From NCBI GenBank assembly GCA_029261535.1, contig JAJDBF010000002.1, forward strand, positions 1-64,000: a stretch of 64,000 bases of DNA, read 5' to 3'. The number at the start of each line of letters is the position of its first letter. The stretch's first letter is position 1. Positions 40,869-49,830 of this stretch are shown here, piece after piece. Source of the stretch: Nitrospinaceae bacterium. Lineage in GTDB: Bacteria > Nitrospinota > Nitrospinia > Nitrospinales > Nitrospinaceae. The notes below the pieces were generated by a model, which was not told the DNA's origin, ran no database searches, and saw nothing but the letters and a program-made list of their open reading frames with translations. The translations under genes were made by a program, and so were the position numbers.

Positions 40869-41216
40869 TCAATATAGTGCTTGTTCGCCTTTTTCTCCCG
40901 TCCTGACTCGAATGGTCTCTTCCACCGGCAGGATGAAAATTTTGCCATCGCCCAGGTTATCTGTGCGCAAGGTGTCCACCAAAGCATCGACCACTTCGTC
41001 CACACCATCGTCTCCCAGGACAACCGTGATTTCTACCCGTGGAAGAAACTGTGGCAACTGGGACGCCTTCGGATCCGAATCAGAACGCATCTGGCTCATG
41101 GGTTTACCAATCCCTTTAACTTCAGAGACGGACAACCCTGGTGCACCGAGAGCGAACAGTTTCTCCCGCACTGCTTGCAACTTTTCAGATCGAATATAGC
41201 AACGTATCATCTTCAT
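40869..41216 (-). CDS. P-II family regulator with atypical T-loop
   Basis: A 115-residue P-II protein from ATG 41216 (AAGGA four bases upstream); residues before it in the longer frame overlap a terminator. The start MKMIRCYIRSEKLQAVREKL and the end IFILPVEETIRVRTGEKGEQAL are typical, the latter giving the C-loop RxRTGE that binds ATP. The T-loop region (about 37-57, GKPMSQMRSDSDPKASQ) lacks the Gly-Arg-Gln-x-Gly and Tyr-51 of GlnB/GlnK, so uridylylation is unlikely. Effector (2-oxoglutarate, ATP/ADP) sensing may persist. Not linked to amtB, glnA or glnD here. Target unknown. Confidence 0.85.
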   Translation of the reverse strand: MKMIRCYIRSEKLQAVREKLFALGAPGLSVSEVKGIGKPMSQMRSDSDPKASQLPQFLPRVEITVVLGDDGVDEVVDALVDTLRTDNLGDGKIFILPVEETIRVRTGEKGEQALY

Positions 41217-41236
41217 AGAGTCCTTTACTCTAGTCG

Positions 41237-41274
41237 AAAAAAATGGGCTTTGCAAGCAATGCCTGCAAAGCCCA
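41237..41274 (-). terminator. Rho-independent terminator after the response regulator gene
   Basis: An 11-bp perfect stem TGGGCTTTGCA/TGCAAAGCCCA (41264-41274 and 41244-41254) with a 9-nt loop, followed by TTTTTTT (41243-41237). It lies 49 bp past the response regulator stop and ends 20 nt before the P-II start codon. Confidence 0.92.
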
Positions 41275-41323
41275 CGAGTACCTCTTCAGCCAGGAAAAAC
41301 CAAAGAGCAGTCGGTATTCCTTT

Positions 41324-41719
41324 CTAGAAATCAAAATTCTTGCCAGCCATCACAGCACCTTCCACCACCTCCAACAACTTTTCCCGATCCACCGGCTTGA
41401 CCAAATAATCCCTGATTCCTTTCTTGAGTAAAGACACCGCCAGTTCCGCATCCGGGTAACCAGTGACCACGATGACGGGAATGCCCGGTGCTTCTTTTTG
41501 GAATACCTCAATCGCTTCCACCCCATTGATCTTGGGCATTCTGATGTCGCACAGAATAGCACCCAGGTTGACCAGGTTGTCACCGCTCTTCATTAGAGAA
41601 ATCCCTTCCATACCATCGGTGGCTTCGATGACATTAAATCCTCCCTTTTCAAGGTGAAGCCGGACCACTTCTCTTACATCCTCTTCATCATCAATTACCA
41701 GAATTTTTCCTTTAGCCAT
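41324..41719 (-). CDS. Single-domain response regulator (CheY-like)
   Basis: A 131-residue receiver domain with no output domain. Phosphorylation site: acidic pair DDEED near residue 10-14, phospho-Asp in ILCDIRMPKINGVEA (about 58), switch Thr in VIVVTGYPDAELAVS, and Lys in DYLVKPVDREKL. It is divergent from the histidine kinase at 41973, its probable partner. It ends at a strong terminator. Confidence 0.92.
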   Translation of the reverse strand: MAKGKILVIDDEEDVREVVRLHLEKGGFNVIEATDGMEGISLMKSGDNLVNLGAILCDIRMPKINGVEAIEVFQKEAPGIPVIVVTGYPDAELAVSLLKKGIRDYLVKPVDREKLLEVVEGAVMAGKNFDF

Positions 41720-41916
41720 TTTGGGCCTCCTTCAGGTTCCAGCATCAGAACCGTTTTGAGTTTTAGGCTGCCCCGTGTACGAGTGGATTGAAAAGTTTCA
41801 ACCCAGCCGCATGAGGTCCAGCAATAATATGGTACCGTCGGATTCTTTTCTGCCAGTTTTTCTTTTCCACAGTCAACTTCTTTTGAAAATCGAGATGGCT
41901 ATTTTCTTCTTAACTG

Positions 41917-41945
41917 TTGACAACAGACCATGAAGTTCATAGATT
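41917..41945 (+). promoter_or_regulatory. Sigma-70-like promoter of the histidine kinase gene
   Basis: TTGACA (41917-41922), 17-bp spacer, TAGATT (41940-41945, 4 of 6). The leader is only about 20 nt and contains the ribosome binding site GGGGGGAGG. The rest of the 41720-41972 gap shows no gene. Confidence 0.6.
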
Positions 41946-41972
41946 AGTAAATCAGGGGGGAGGCTATGCCCA

Positions 41973-44414
41973 ATGAATGCGATTCCAGGTGACGAAACTG
42001 CAGGGCAGTTTCAAAAAAGTGGGCTCGTCGCCAAAATCCTCAAAATCATCATTGCCGTCGGAACGATTCCCTTGATCCTGGCCATGGTGCTGGCTTATCT
42101 TCAAGGTAATGAATCCCTGCGCGGGGTAATCGGTTCGAGCTTCAAAGCCCTTGCTTTCAGCAGTGCGATCCAGGTGGACCGCCACCTGGATGAAGCAGTC
42201 AATCGTATCACCCAACTCGCCCAGCACCCGACCCTGAACCTCGCCGTTCGCGAGCGCAACCTCTCCCATCAGGCACAAAAACCCAGCACTGACCTTGAAG
42301 AAAGATTAGCCAAAGAATGGGATGAGGGCGGACCTGTTCAAAAAGAAATATTGAGCAACGCGGGTAGCCGCATGCTGAACGCCTTTTTAAAACGAACCCA
42401 TCAGTCTTCACCATCGATTAAAAGCGTTTTCATCACGGATCAGCAGGGGCAGTTGGTCGCCAGTTCCAATACCCACCCACCCTATTCCAACCGGTCCCGA
42501 AAATCCTGGATCAGCATTGTCAAAAACCGTTCCGCGTCGGTGATATCAGGCGATCTGGAATTCGATCCTAAACTTGATCTGCATATCATTGAAATTGCTC
42601 TTCCCCTGCTCGACCGCGCAGGCACCATACAAGGGGCCTTGCACCATGTATTCGATGCCAAGGCTCTGTACTCTCCATCAATTAAAGAAATCCGATTCGG
42701 TGATACAGGTCATGTGATGCTCATCAACTCGGAGGGAGTTGTTATCACCTGTCCGATCCTGCCGACGGGACACCGGCTCGGCGATCTTGCCCTGGTTCAG
42801 GCGGTGACTGGCCCGGCACCGGCATGGGTCGAAACCCAGGGCAATGGACATGGCAATCCGGAATTTTCCATCATCGGCTCGGCCCCACTTTCCAAAGTCA
42901 ACGCGCGAACCGAGCTCTCCAACGGCAAACCTCTGTATACGTTCGCCTGGCAATCGTCTGAAGAATTATTTGCTCCAACAGAAACACTGTTCCTCTGGAT
43001 TGCCTCTGCCGGCCTTGTCTCTATATTTATGATCGGCGCACTGGGAACGGTGGCCGCCCGGCGCATGGTCAAGCCGATTCAACTTCTGCAACAAGCCGCG
43101 GGAGCCATCGGTCGTGGAGAACAAGTTGAGCCCTTAAAAATCGACACCGGCGATGAAATCGAAACGCTGGCTCAGGAAATCAACACCATGAACGGGCTGT
43201 TGCAAAAAACCTTCTCCGGACTCGAACAACAGGTCGAAGAAAAGTCACAGGAAGTCGATTATCTTCGCGAGTACACCGACTGCATCCTGATGAGTGTCCC
43301 GGAAACTATCGTTATTTTTGATGAACAACTCAAAATCGAATACGGCAATTCAGCGTTTGAAACCTTGTGTGGTCAAACGGTGAAACAGTTCACCGGAAAG
43401 ACACTGGAGACGCTTCCCGCAGAGGCTTCCGAGAAATGGCAACAGGTGCAGAAAGAACTTGCGCAGTTTTCCAAGGGGAAACAGGGTGAAACAAACAGCG
43501 GATTGTCTTCCTCATCCGGTACCTACCGCGCCAAAGATCCGCTGGCACCGGGAAAACAATCGGACGAGGAACACCCGCTAAATATCCAAATCAGAGACAA
43601 CACTTTTGTCTACGCATTTTTTGATGTGGCCATCGAAAGCAGGAAAGGAAAACGTATCGGTCTCATCATGAAAGACATCACCGAAGAGAAAAAACTGCTG
43701 GACCAATTAACTCTGGCCGACAAACTTTCTGGTCTGGGCACCTTGGCGGCAGGCATCGCCCACGAGATGAACAATCCGCTCTACACCATCATGGGTTTCA
43801 CCGAAGCCATCAAGGATGAAACCGATCCCGCAACGATTCAAAAATACGCGGACAAAGTTCTGAGCCGATCACGACAAATGGCCGCCATTATCCTGAACCT
43901 CACCGGCTATTCCCGGTCCAACGGAAGTGACGCGCCTCAACCCGTCGATGTCAACGAACAGTTAAAGGCGGCAACAGAAATGGCTTTGCTGGCCTCCTAT
44001 TCCTCAGACATTAAATTAGAGCAATCGCTTGGAAAACTTTCGCCGATCATGGCCAAGCCGGAGGAGATCCAGCAGGTGTTTCACAATATTATTCGCAATT
44101 CGGTGCAGGCCATGCAAGGCAAGGGGGAAATCACCGTGTCATCCACGTTGGAAGAACAACAGGTCGTTGTCCAAATCCAGGACAACGGACCCGGAATTCC
44201 GAAAGAATTTGCATTGAAAATATTCGATCCCTTCTTCACCACCAAAGCACAAGGGGAAGGCACTGGATTGGGATTAAACCTGGTCCACAGGATCGTTAAA
44301 AAATACGGTGGGGAAATCTCGATGGAATCCAATGTCGGGCAAGGTGCCCGTTTTATAATTTCGTTTCCCTGTCAGTCGGAGGTCAGCCAACAGGTGCCGG
44401 AGTCAGCAACTTAG
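41973..44414 (+). CDS. Membrane sensor histidine kinase (Cache-HAMP-PAS-HisKA-HATPase)
   Basis: An 813-residue sensor. First span about 20-45; periplasmic Cache-like sensor about 46-335 (VFITDQQGQLVASSNTHP, GDTGHVMLINSEGVVIT); second span FLWIASAGLVSIFMIGALG; HAMP about 365-415; PAS about 430-580 (SVPETIVIFDEQLKIEYGN); H-box LSGLGTLAAGIAHEMNNPLY (His about 603); N-box FHNIIRNSVQAM; G-boxes DNGPGIP and GTGLGL. ATG 41973 follows GGGGGGAGG. The 3' end overlaps the convergent SprT-like gene by 32 bp. It probably phosphorylates the divergent response regulator. The ligand is unknown. Confidence 0.9.
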   Translation: MNAIPGDETAGQFQKSGLVAKILKIIIAVGTIPLILAMVLAYLQGNESLRGVIGSSFKALAFSSAIQVDRHLDEAVNRITQLAQHPTLNLAVRERNLSHQAQKPSTDLEERLAKEWDEGGPVQKEILSNAGSRMLNAFLKRTHQSSPSIKSVFITDQQGQLVASSNTHPPYSNRSRKSWISIVKNRSASVISGDLEFDPKLDLHIIEIALPLLDRAGTIQGALHHVFDAKALYSPSIKEIRFGDTGHVMLINSEGVVITCPILPTGHRLGDLALVQAVTGPAPAWVETQGNGHGNPEFSIIGSAPLSKVNARTELSNGKPLYTFAWQSSEELFAPTETLFLWIASAGLVSIFMIGALGTVAARRMVKPIQLLQQAAGAIGRGEQVEPLKIDTGDEIETLAQEINTMNGLLQKTFSGLEQQVEEKSQEVDYLREYTDCILMSVPETIVIFDEQLKIEYGNSAFETLCGQTVKQFTGKTLETLPAEASEKWQQVQKELAQFSKGKQGETNSGLSSSSGTYRAKDPLAPGKQSDEEHPLNIQIRDNTFVYAFFDVAIESRKGKRIGLIMKDITEEKKLLDQLTLADKLSGLGTLAAGIAHEMNNPLYTIMGFTEAIKDETDPATIQKYADKVLSRSRQMAAIILNLTGYSRSNGSDAPQPVDVNEQLKAATEMALLASYSSDIKLEQSLGKLSPIMAKPEEIQQVFHNIIRNSVQAMQGKGEITVSSTLEEQQVVVQIQDNGPGIPKEFALKIFDPFFTTKAQGEGTGLGLNLVHRIVKKYGGEISMESNVGQGARFIISFPCQSEVSQQVPESAT

Positions 44415-45144
44415 CCCAATGAGTTTTTTCCCATTTGACCGCCTCACGGAACTGCCGGTACTCCCGCTCTTTCTTTTTAAAATCCTGGTGATGAGTCTGC
44501 CACTTTCCATTGCGCTTCACCGGTGGACACGCCTGATGGCACATCTCGTGGTAGATGGTGGACTCCAGCACAACCTGCGGAACAAATTCCTGGTCCAGCC
44601 GGGGATGAATCCTGATGAGATTTTTGGCGGCATCGTAGGACCCGAAACGGAATGAACGCCGATTGGGCGTCTTCACCTCGCGCCCCCATTCGATCCGCGC
44701 ATCCAGCTTGCCTGCAAAATACTCCGCGTTCAACCGATCAAACATCCCCTGCAAACCAGGCTCTTCCACCGCTTCCGGTTCCTTCCGGTTGAGGGTCCGG
44801 GTGGTCTGCTTCAAATTGATCAGATGGTCTTTTCCCAGCTCGCGGAATTTTTCCGGAACAATGTTGTGACGACCCAAACCTGCGAGTGACCGGGCGGCGA
44901 GACCCACCATGATTGTTTCCTGGTCTTCTTCGAAATAGCCGAAATAACCCTCGTTGAACATCTCCACATCAACCCGGCTCTGGCGATAATCCAGACGGAG
45001 CTGACCCAGGAAATCGAATCCGCCTTTTCTGCAGGTGAACAGCAGTTTGAAGACATCTTTTTCAAAGTCCTCTACACCAATGCCGAGGGCAACGGTTCCA
45101 AGGTTCCTCGTGGGAAGAGCAACACTTTCGGGTGTGGATTTCAT
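44383..45144 (-). CDS. SprT-like zinc metalloprotease-domain protein
   Basis: A 253-residue protein. The C-terminal half (about 125-253) has a SprT-like domain: LQGMFDRLNAEYFAGKLDARIEWGRE, then the zinc motif HEMCHQACPP, and a third His in QTHHQDFKKKEREY. The N-terminal ~125 residues have no family that I recognise. ATG 45144 (purine-rich GAGAGAG upstream) is preferred; the open frame extends to 45189. SprT-family proteins cleave DNA-protein crosslinks in eukaryotes; bacterial roles are unclear. Its 3' end overlaps the histidine kinase gene. Confidence 0.75.
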   Translation of the reverse strand: MKSTPESVALPTRNLGTVALGIGVEDFEKDVFKLLFTCRKGGFDFLGQLRLDYRQSRVDVEMFNEGYFGYFEEDQETIMVGLAARSLAGLGRHNIVPEKFRELGKDHLINLKQTTRTLNRKEPEAVEEPGLQGMFDRLNAEYFAGKLDARIEWGREVKTPNRRSFRFGSYDAAKNLIRIHPRLDQEFVPQVVLESTIYHEMCHQACPPVKRNGKWQTHHQDFKKKEREYRQFREAVKWEKTHWAKLLTPAPVG

Positions 45145-45307
45145 ACTCTCTCGGGGTGCGGGGTGGAGAATCGGGGTGACTGACAACACCCGAAGTTTAC
45201 CTCTTTTAAAGCATTAGTTTCAACGAATTTTTCCCACTCCTTGCGGGTCCTCTGCGCGAAGATTAGAGGACCTTTACATTACGGGAGGATTTCGGTAAAG
45301 TTAGCTC

Positions 45308-46648
45308 ATGCAAACAAAATGGCTGTTACTAATAGGTTTGGTCTTTCTGACGGCGTGTACTACCACGACTTCTCCGCCTCCGGATATCGCTCAGGATGAC
45401 TCTGTTCTTCAGGAAAAAATTGACCGCTATTTATCCACCACCAACTCGGGTGTGGAAGCGGAGGTCGTCGCGGACCTGACAGGCAATGGAGTGACCACGA
45501 CCAAATTGCGCGAGTTGATTCGCAAACGTCCGCTCAATAAAACCGGGCAGGCGGGTACCTTTTTCAATCTTCCCGTCGCCTCGGAAGGAAAAAAGTATCC
45601 CTTCTCCCTGTTTGTTCCGCCCATGGTGCCGGGAAAAACCTATCCACTGGTGGTGATCCTGCACGGTGCTGGCGGAAATGGCAAAACGACTCTGTCGCGC
45701 TGGGTGAAACGACTCGGCGGAGATTTCATTGTGGCTTGCCCGAGTTATCCGATGGGGGCCTGGTGGTCATTCCGGGCGGAAGCGATGGTGTTGAATCTGG
45801 TGAAGCAATTGCGAATGCAATACCCGATTGATGGCAACCGGGTTCTGCTTGCCGGCCTGTCCAATGGCGCAGTCGGCGCGTACATGATTGGCATGTTTTA
45901 CCCGGACTACTTTGCCGGCATCGTCCCCATTGCCGGGGCGGTCAGTGAACGCTACATGCACTTTCTGGTCAACCTGATCAACACTCCTCTGTATTCGATT
46001 CAGGGCGAACACGACCCCATCTTCCCCATAAAATTTTCAAGGCGCATCAAAAAAATCCTGTCGACCATGAAATACCCGGCGGTGTTCCGCGAACACTCCC
46101 AGAAAACTTCGGCTCATGGGGGTCACTTCCTTCCTGATGCAGAGGTTCCGGCATTGGTTTCCTGGATGAAAAAACAAAAACGGAAAGCCAATCCGATTGT
46201 GGTGCGGCTGGTCCGGGAAAGTAACCACATGGGGCCGGTACAATGGGCGCGGATTTCCAAAGGACTCAAAATGGCCGCCCTGCAATTGCCCGGCCCTGAG
46301 AAAGAACCGCTCAATGTTCACGACGGTAAAATTGCCACCCTCATTGGTCTCAAAACCGGCGACAACCAGTTCGAGATTCAGGGCAAGAATTTACTGGAGC
46401 ATGAATTACTGTTGAATTCGGACTTGGTCGACTTTTCCAAACCGGTCAAAGTCACCTTCATTGAAATCCAGGAGGAAGGCAAAAAACTGATCACCGTACC
46501 CAAAGGTGTTTCGTTTGAAGGCCTGGTGAAACCCGACATCAACACCTTACTCCAGAGTTACAAAAACCGACGCGACCCCGACCTTCTGCACGAGGCGGTG
46601 GTCTCCATTTCGGTTGAAGAAAAGGTTCAGATAGCCGCCATTCCATGA
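45308..46648 (+). CDS. Lipoprotein alpha/beta hydrolase (PHB-depolymerase/esterase-like)
   Basis: A 446-residue lipoprotein. The signal ends in a lipobox, VFLTAC-T (Cys about 17). The hydrolase domain (about 90-290) has VVILHGAGGNGKTT (oxyanion hole), the nucleophile elbow GLSNG, Asp in GEHDPIFP and His in AHGGHFLPDAEV, as in poly(3-hydroxybutyrate) depolymerase/feruloyl esterase families. A C-terminal ~150-residue beta-rich region may bind substrate. It overlaps the mutS2 start by ATGA (46645-46648), though function is unrelated. Confidence 0.78.
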   Translation: MQTKWLLLIGLVFLTACTTTTSPPPDIAQDDSVLQEKIDRYLSTTNSGVEAEVVADLTGNGVTTTKLRELIRKRPLNKTGQAGTFFNLPVASEGKKYPFSLFVPPMVPGKTYPLVVILHGAGGNGKTTLSRWVKRLGGDFIVACPSYPMGAWWSFRAEAMVLNLVKQLRMQYPIDGNRVLLAGLSNGAVGAYMIGMFYPDYFAGIVPIAGAVSERYMHFLVNLINTPLYSIQGEHDPIFPIKFSRRIKKILSTMKYPAVFREHSQKTSAHGGHFLPDAEVPALVSWMKKQKRKANPIVVRLVRESNHMGPVQWARISKGLKMAALQLPGPEKEPLNVHDGKIATLIGLKTGDNQFEIQGKNLLEHELLLNSDLVDFSKPVKVTFIEIQEEGKKLITVPKGVSFEGLVKPDINTLLQSYKNRRDPDLLHEAVVSISVEEKVQIAAIP

Positions 46649-49035
46649 CCACCCCGGAAGATATCATTCCTCCCCTGCCGTTCACTCTGGAAAGTTCCAT
46701 GGCCCTTCTGGGCTGGGACCTCGTGCGTCATGCGCTGTCCAGGCATGCGCTGTCCGATGTTACCCGCTCCCACCTGGCCGCTCTCGTTCCCGAAACCCAA
46801 TTCGATTCCGCCATCAAACTCCTGCAGGAAACCGAAGCCATGCAAGTTCTGCTCGACACGGCAGAAGGGCTTCCCTTGCGCACCTTCGCTGATATCGAAC
46901 CCACACTTGAAGAGGCTGAACAACAACGGATGATCGCTCCGGAAGGCGGTCTGGCGGTGCTCGATTTGTTAAAGTTGACAGATAGTATTCGCAAGCGTTT
47001 AAAGAATGAAACCACTCCGGACATTCTGAAAACAATGGGCTCCCGGCTGAATCCCATACCCGGCCTGCTCTCGGAACTGAACCGATGCCTCGACCCGGAA
47101 GAGGGTGTGCGCGACAACGCGTCACCGGAATTGAAAGCGGCGGTAAAAGAAACCGCGCTGGCGAAGCAACAGCTCGAAACCAGGGTCCGCAAAATCATGG
47201 GCTCGGTGGGTTGGAAAGACTCCCTACAGGATGGCTACATCACCGAACGCGAGGGGCGCGCCGTCCTGCCTGTTCGTTCCGATTCCAAAGGCCGCGTTGA
47301 TGGCATCGTGCACGACAGTTCCGGTAGCGGTCAGACCTTGTTCATCGAACCAACGCAGGTGGTGCAACTCAACAACCAGTTGAAAATATCACGGATGAAT
47401 GTCGAGCGCGAACGGGTGCGCGTCCTTTCGCAACTGGCAGAACGTATTCTCGAAGAGAGAGGTCCGCTTTTAAGAAACCTCGAAAACCTGGCGGACCTTG
47501 ACCTCATTCATGCCCGCGCCAACCTCGCCCGCGCCATGAAAGCACGACCGTTTGAATTATCTCAATCGGGGGAAGTTGAACTCCGGCAAGCACGCAATCC
47601 GGAACTGGTCCTTTCGGGAAAGCACGTTGTGCCCAATTCCCTTAAGTGGGATCCTGAAATTCGCGTGGTCATCATCTCCGGACCCAACACCGGTGGTAAA
47701 ACAGTGACGCTGAAAACGCTTGGGCTTATGTCCTTGATGGCACGCGCCGGGTTGCTTCTTCCTGTGGAAGACGGTTCCCGCATTCCATTTTTTCCGCAAG
47801 TGTATGCCGACATCGGCGATGAGCAGGACATGAGTCAGGATTTGTCGACGTTCTCCGGACACTTAAAAAAAATAATTCACATACTGGACGAAGCCCAAAG
47901 CGGTGCTTTGATCCTGCTCGATGAACTGGGTATCGCCACCGACCCGATGCAGGGCGCGGCACTGGCTCAGGCGATTCTCATGCAAATGAAAGAGCGCCGC
48001 CTGATGACTCTGGTCTCCACCCATTACCTCTCGCTAAAAATTTATGCGCAAACCGCAGAGGGATTCACCAACGCTTGTATGGAATTCGATTTGGATTTGC
48101 TGACACCGACTTTCCGGTTGGTGTTCGGCGCACCGGGCCAGAGTGCCGCCCTCGAAACTGCCGAGCGGCTCGGCCTTGCTCCGGAAATTATCCGGCAGTC
48201 GCGCGAACTGTATGACCGGGAGGACCACCGGGCCGAAGGGCTACTGGATGAACTCACCCGGCAAAAACAGGATTTGGAAAACAGTTTAAAGAATCTTGAA
48301 AATCAAAAGGAACAAACAAGGCAGGCCCTGCAAGAACAAAATCAGATCAGGACACGCATGCGCCAGCAGGAGATCGACTTCAAGCGATCAAAAAACAAGA
48401 AACTGCAAGTGCAGTTGCGCGACTCCAAAAAGGAAATCCGCAAGTTGATTGAAGAAGCGCGCGGGACAAAAAACGTGACCCAGTTACGCGGCGCAGAAAA
48501 ACGATTACAGTCCATGGGCAGAGCCGCCGCCAGCATCCCCTCGGAACGCCGCGCACTCTATACCATTCCGGCCAGCAAACTGCGCCTGGGCGATGAAGTG
48601 ATGGTCGACGGCTACGATGCTATCGGCATTCTCGAAGAAGACCCGTCAGCAAAAAACAAGGTACAGGTGCGGCTCGGGAATTTTTCCACAACGGTGGCAG
48701 TCACACGCCTGTTTGGCCACGCGCAGGGACACCGGGTTCGCCCAAGAGAGCAGAACATTCCTCAAGTCAGCATCCAAACGGAAACCCATCAGGCACCCAA
48801 AACAACCTGCGACCTGAGAGGAAAAAGCGTAGAGGAGGCTTTGCAAACACTGGAAATTTTCTTGAGCCAGGCTCTCGTCAACAAATGTCCGCGCGTGTTG
48901 CTGATCCACGGTCATGGTATGGGCAAGATCAAACAAATGGTTCGGGATTATCTGGGGTCAACTGGTATTGGCAAAAAATTTGAACCGGCTTCGCGTGACG
49001 AGGGGGGAGATGGTGTCACCGTCGTCGAGTTTTAA
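46645..49035 (+). CDS. mutS2: MutS2 family ATPase/nuclease
   Basis: A 796-residue MutS2. Core domain to ~310, ABC-type ATPase with Walker A GPNTGGKTVTLKTLG (about 353-367), Walker B LILLDELGIATDPMQG, a long coiled coil (about 520-620), and a C-terminal Smr domain (about 720-796; TTCDLRGKSVEEALQTLE, HGHGMGKIK). MutS2 suppresses homologous recombination or splits collided ribosomes, depending on species. Coupled to the lipoprotein hydrolase gene by ATGA. Confidence 0.94.
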   Translation: MTTPEDIIPPLPFTLESSMALLGWDLVRHALSRHALSDVTRSHLAALVPETQFDSAIKLLQETEAMQVLLDTAEGLPLRTFADIEPTLEEAEQQRMIAPEGGLAVLDLLKLTDSIRKRLKNETTPDILKTMGSRLNPIPGLLSELNRCLDPEEGVRDNASPELKAAVKETALAKQQLETRVRKIMGSVGWKDSLQDGYITEREGRAVLPVRSDSKGRVDGIVHDSSGSGQTLFIEPTQVVQLNNQLKISRMNVERERVRVLSQLAERILEERGPLLRNLENLADLDLIHARANLARAMKARPFELSQSGEVELRQARNPELVLSGKHVVPNSLKWDPEIRVVIISGPNTGGKTVTLKTLGLMSLMARAGLLLPVEDGSRIPFFPQVYADIGDEQDMSQDLSTFSGHLKKIIHILDEAQSGALILLDELGIATDPMQGAALAQAILMQMKERRLMTLVSTHYLSLKIYAQTAEGFTNACMEFDLDLLTPTFRLVFGAPGQSAALETAERLGLAPEIIRQSRELYDREDHRAEGLLDELTRQKQDLENSLKNLENQKEQTRQALQEQNQIRTRMRQQEIDFKRSKNKKLQVQLRDSKKEIRKLIEEARGTKNVTQLRGAEKRLQSMGRAAASIPSERRALYTIPASKLRLGDEVMVDGYDAIGILEEDPSAKNKVQVRLGNFSTTVAVTRLFGHAQGHRVRPREQNIPQVSIQTETHQAPKTTCDLRGKSVEEALQTLEIFLSQALVNKCPRVLLIHGHGMGKIKQMVRDYLGSTGIGKKFEPASRDEGGDGVTVVEF

Positions 49036-49066
49036 TGCATGCTACATGCGCCACATCTGAAACGAT

Positions 49067-49723
49067 TCACCCGCCGGATCGGGTGCGCGCGATAATCAGG
49101 GTGCCGAGAAAGGTTTTTTCGGAGCCTTTGATCCGGACAACCTCATCCGGTTCCTTCCAAAGTCCCGCCGCATCAACCAAAAATTCCATCGACGGTTCCT
49201 CATAAGAAAGCACCGAGTCATCGTTAGTCAGCAGAGTCACAGGGAAGTTGATGGTCGCTCGCGGACCTATACGGCGGGTGGTGACCCGGGGCAATGCTTT
49301 TTCCTGATCGCCTTCCTGAAAAAGGTCCTTGATTGGTTTTCCCAGCAAGCTATCCGGCTCATACCCCAGTAATATAACGGCAGGGTTGGCAAAAATAATT
49401 TTTCCTTCTTCGTCTATTTCTAAAATAATATTATTAGATTTTTCAACAATCCTCTGATAGCGGGAGGTCGGCTCCTCGGTCTGGCCTTCCTGCACAGGTC
49501 CCTCCTCCATCATCTTCTTGAGCAGGAAGGCTGGCCCAATAAGGGCGAGCACGGTGATCCCCACGGCGACAAACACTTCCAGCGTATGCGCGGCGGTGGC
49601 ACTCATTCCCTGGGTCATGGAGTCTGACAGGCCGAACCTCCACAGCCCCCACAGAAATGCGGCCCCAATCACCGTAAACCCTGCCAGCTTGATCAGCTTT
49701 GCTTTTATTTCGTTTAATTTCAT
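49067..49723 (-). CDS. Membrane-anchored PAS-domain protein
   Basis: A 218-residue protein with two spans (about 10-28 and 48-70) and a PAS domain (about 90-195; IVEKSNNIILEIDEEGKIIFANPAVILLGYEPDSLLG). No kinase, cyclase or other output domain follows. ATG 49723 is used; AAGGTGG about 10 nt upstream is part of the CCACCTTGCGGTGG palindrome at 49732-49747, so a repeat supplies the ribosome binding site. It converges with mutS2. Role likely sensory but partner unknown. Confidence 0.75.
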   Translation of the reverse strand: MKLNEIKAKLIKLAGFTVIGAAFLWGLWRFGLSDSMTQGMSATAAHTLEVFVAVGITVLALIGPAFLLKKMMEEGPVQEGQTEEPTSRYQRIVEKSNNIILEIDEEGKIIFANPAVILLGYEPDSLLGKPIKDLFQEGDQEKALPRVTTRRIGPRATINFPVTLLTNDDSVLSYEEPSMEFLVDAAGLWKEPDEVVRIKGSEKTFLGTLIIARTRSGG

Positions 49724-49731
49724 AAAGATTT

Positions 49732-49747
49732 CACCACCTTGCGGTGG
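49732..49747. repeat. CCACC-TTGC-GGTGG palindrome
   Basis: The same 14-mer is found at 24667-24685, there beyond a stop codon; here it lies just before a start codon on the minus strand. Confidence 0.5.
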
Positions 49748-49830
49748 GACCAATTATTTTTTTTCCTGAAATATCTTTTTGTCCTGGTTCAAATTCTCCT
49801 TTAAACCTTCACACCCGGCTCTTCAAAGAA

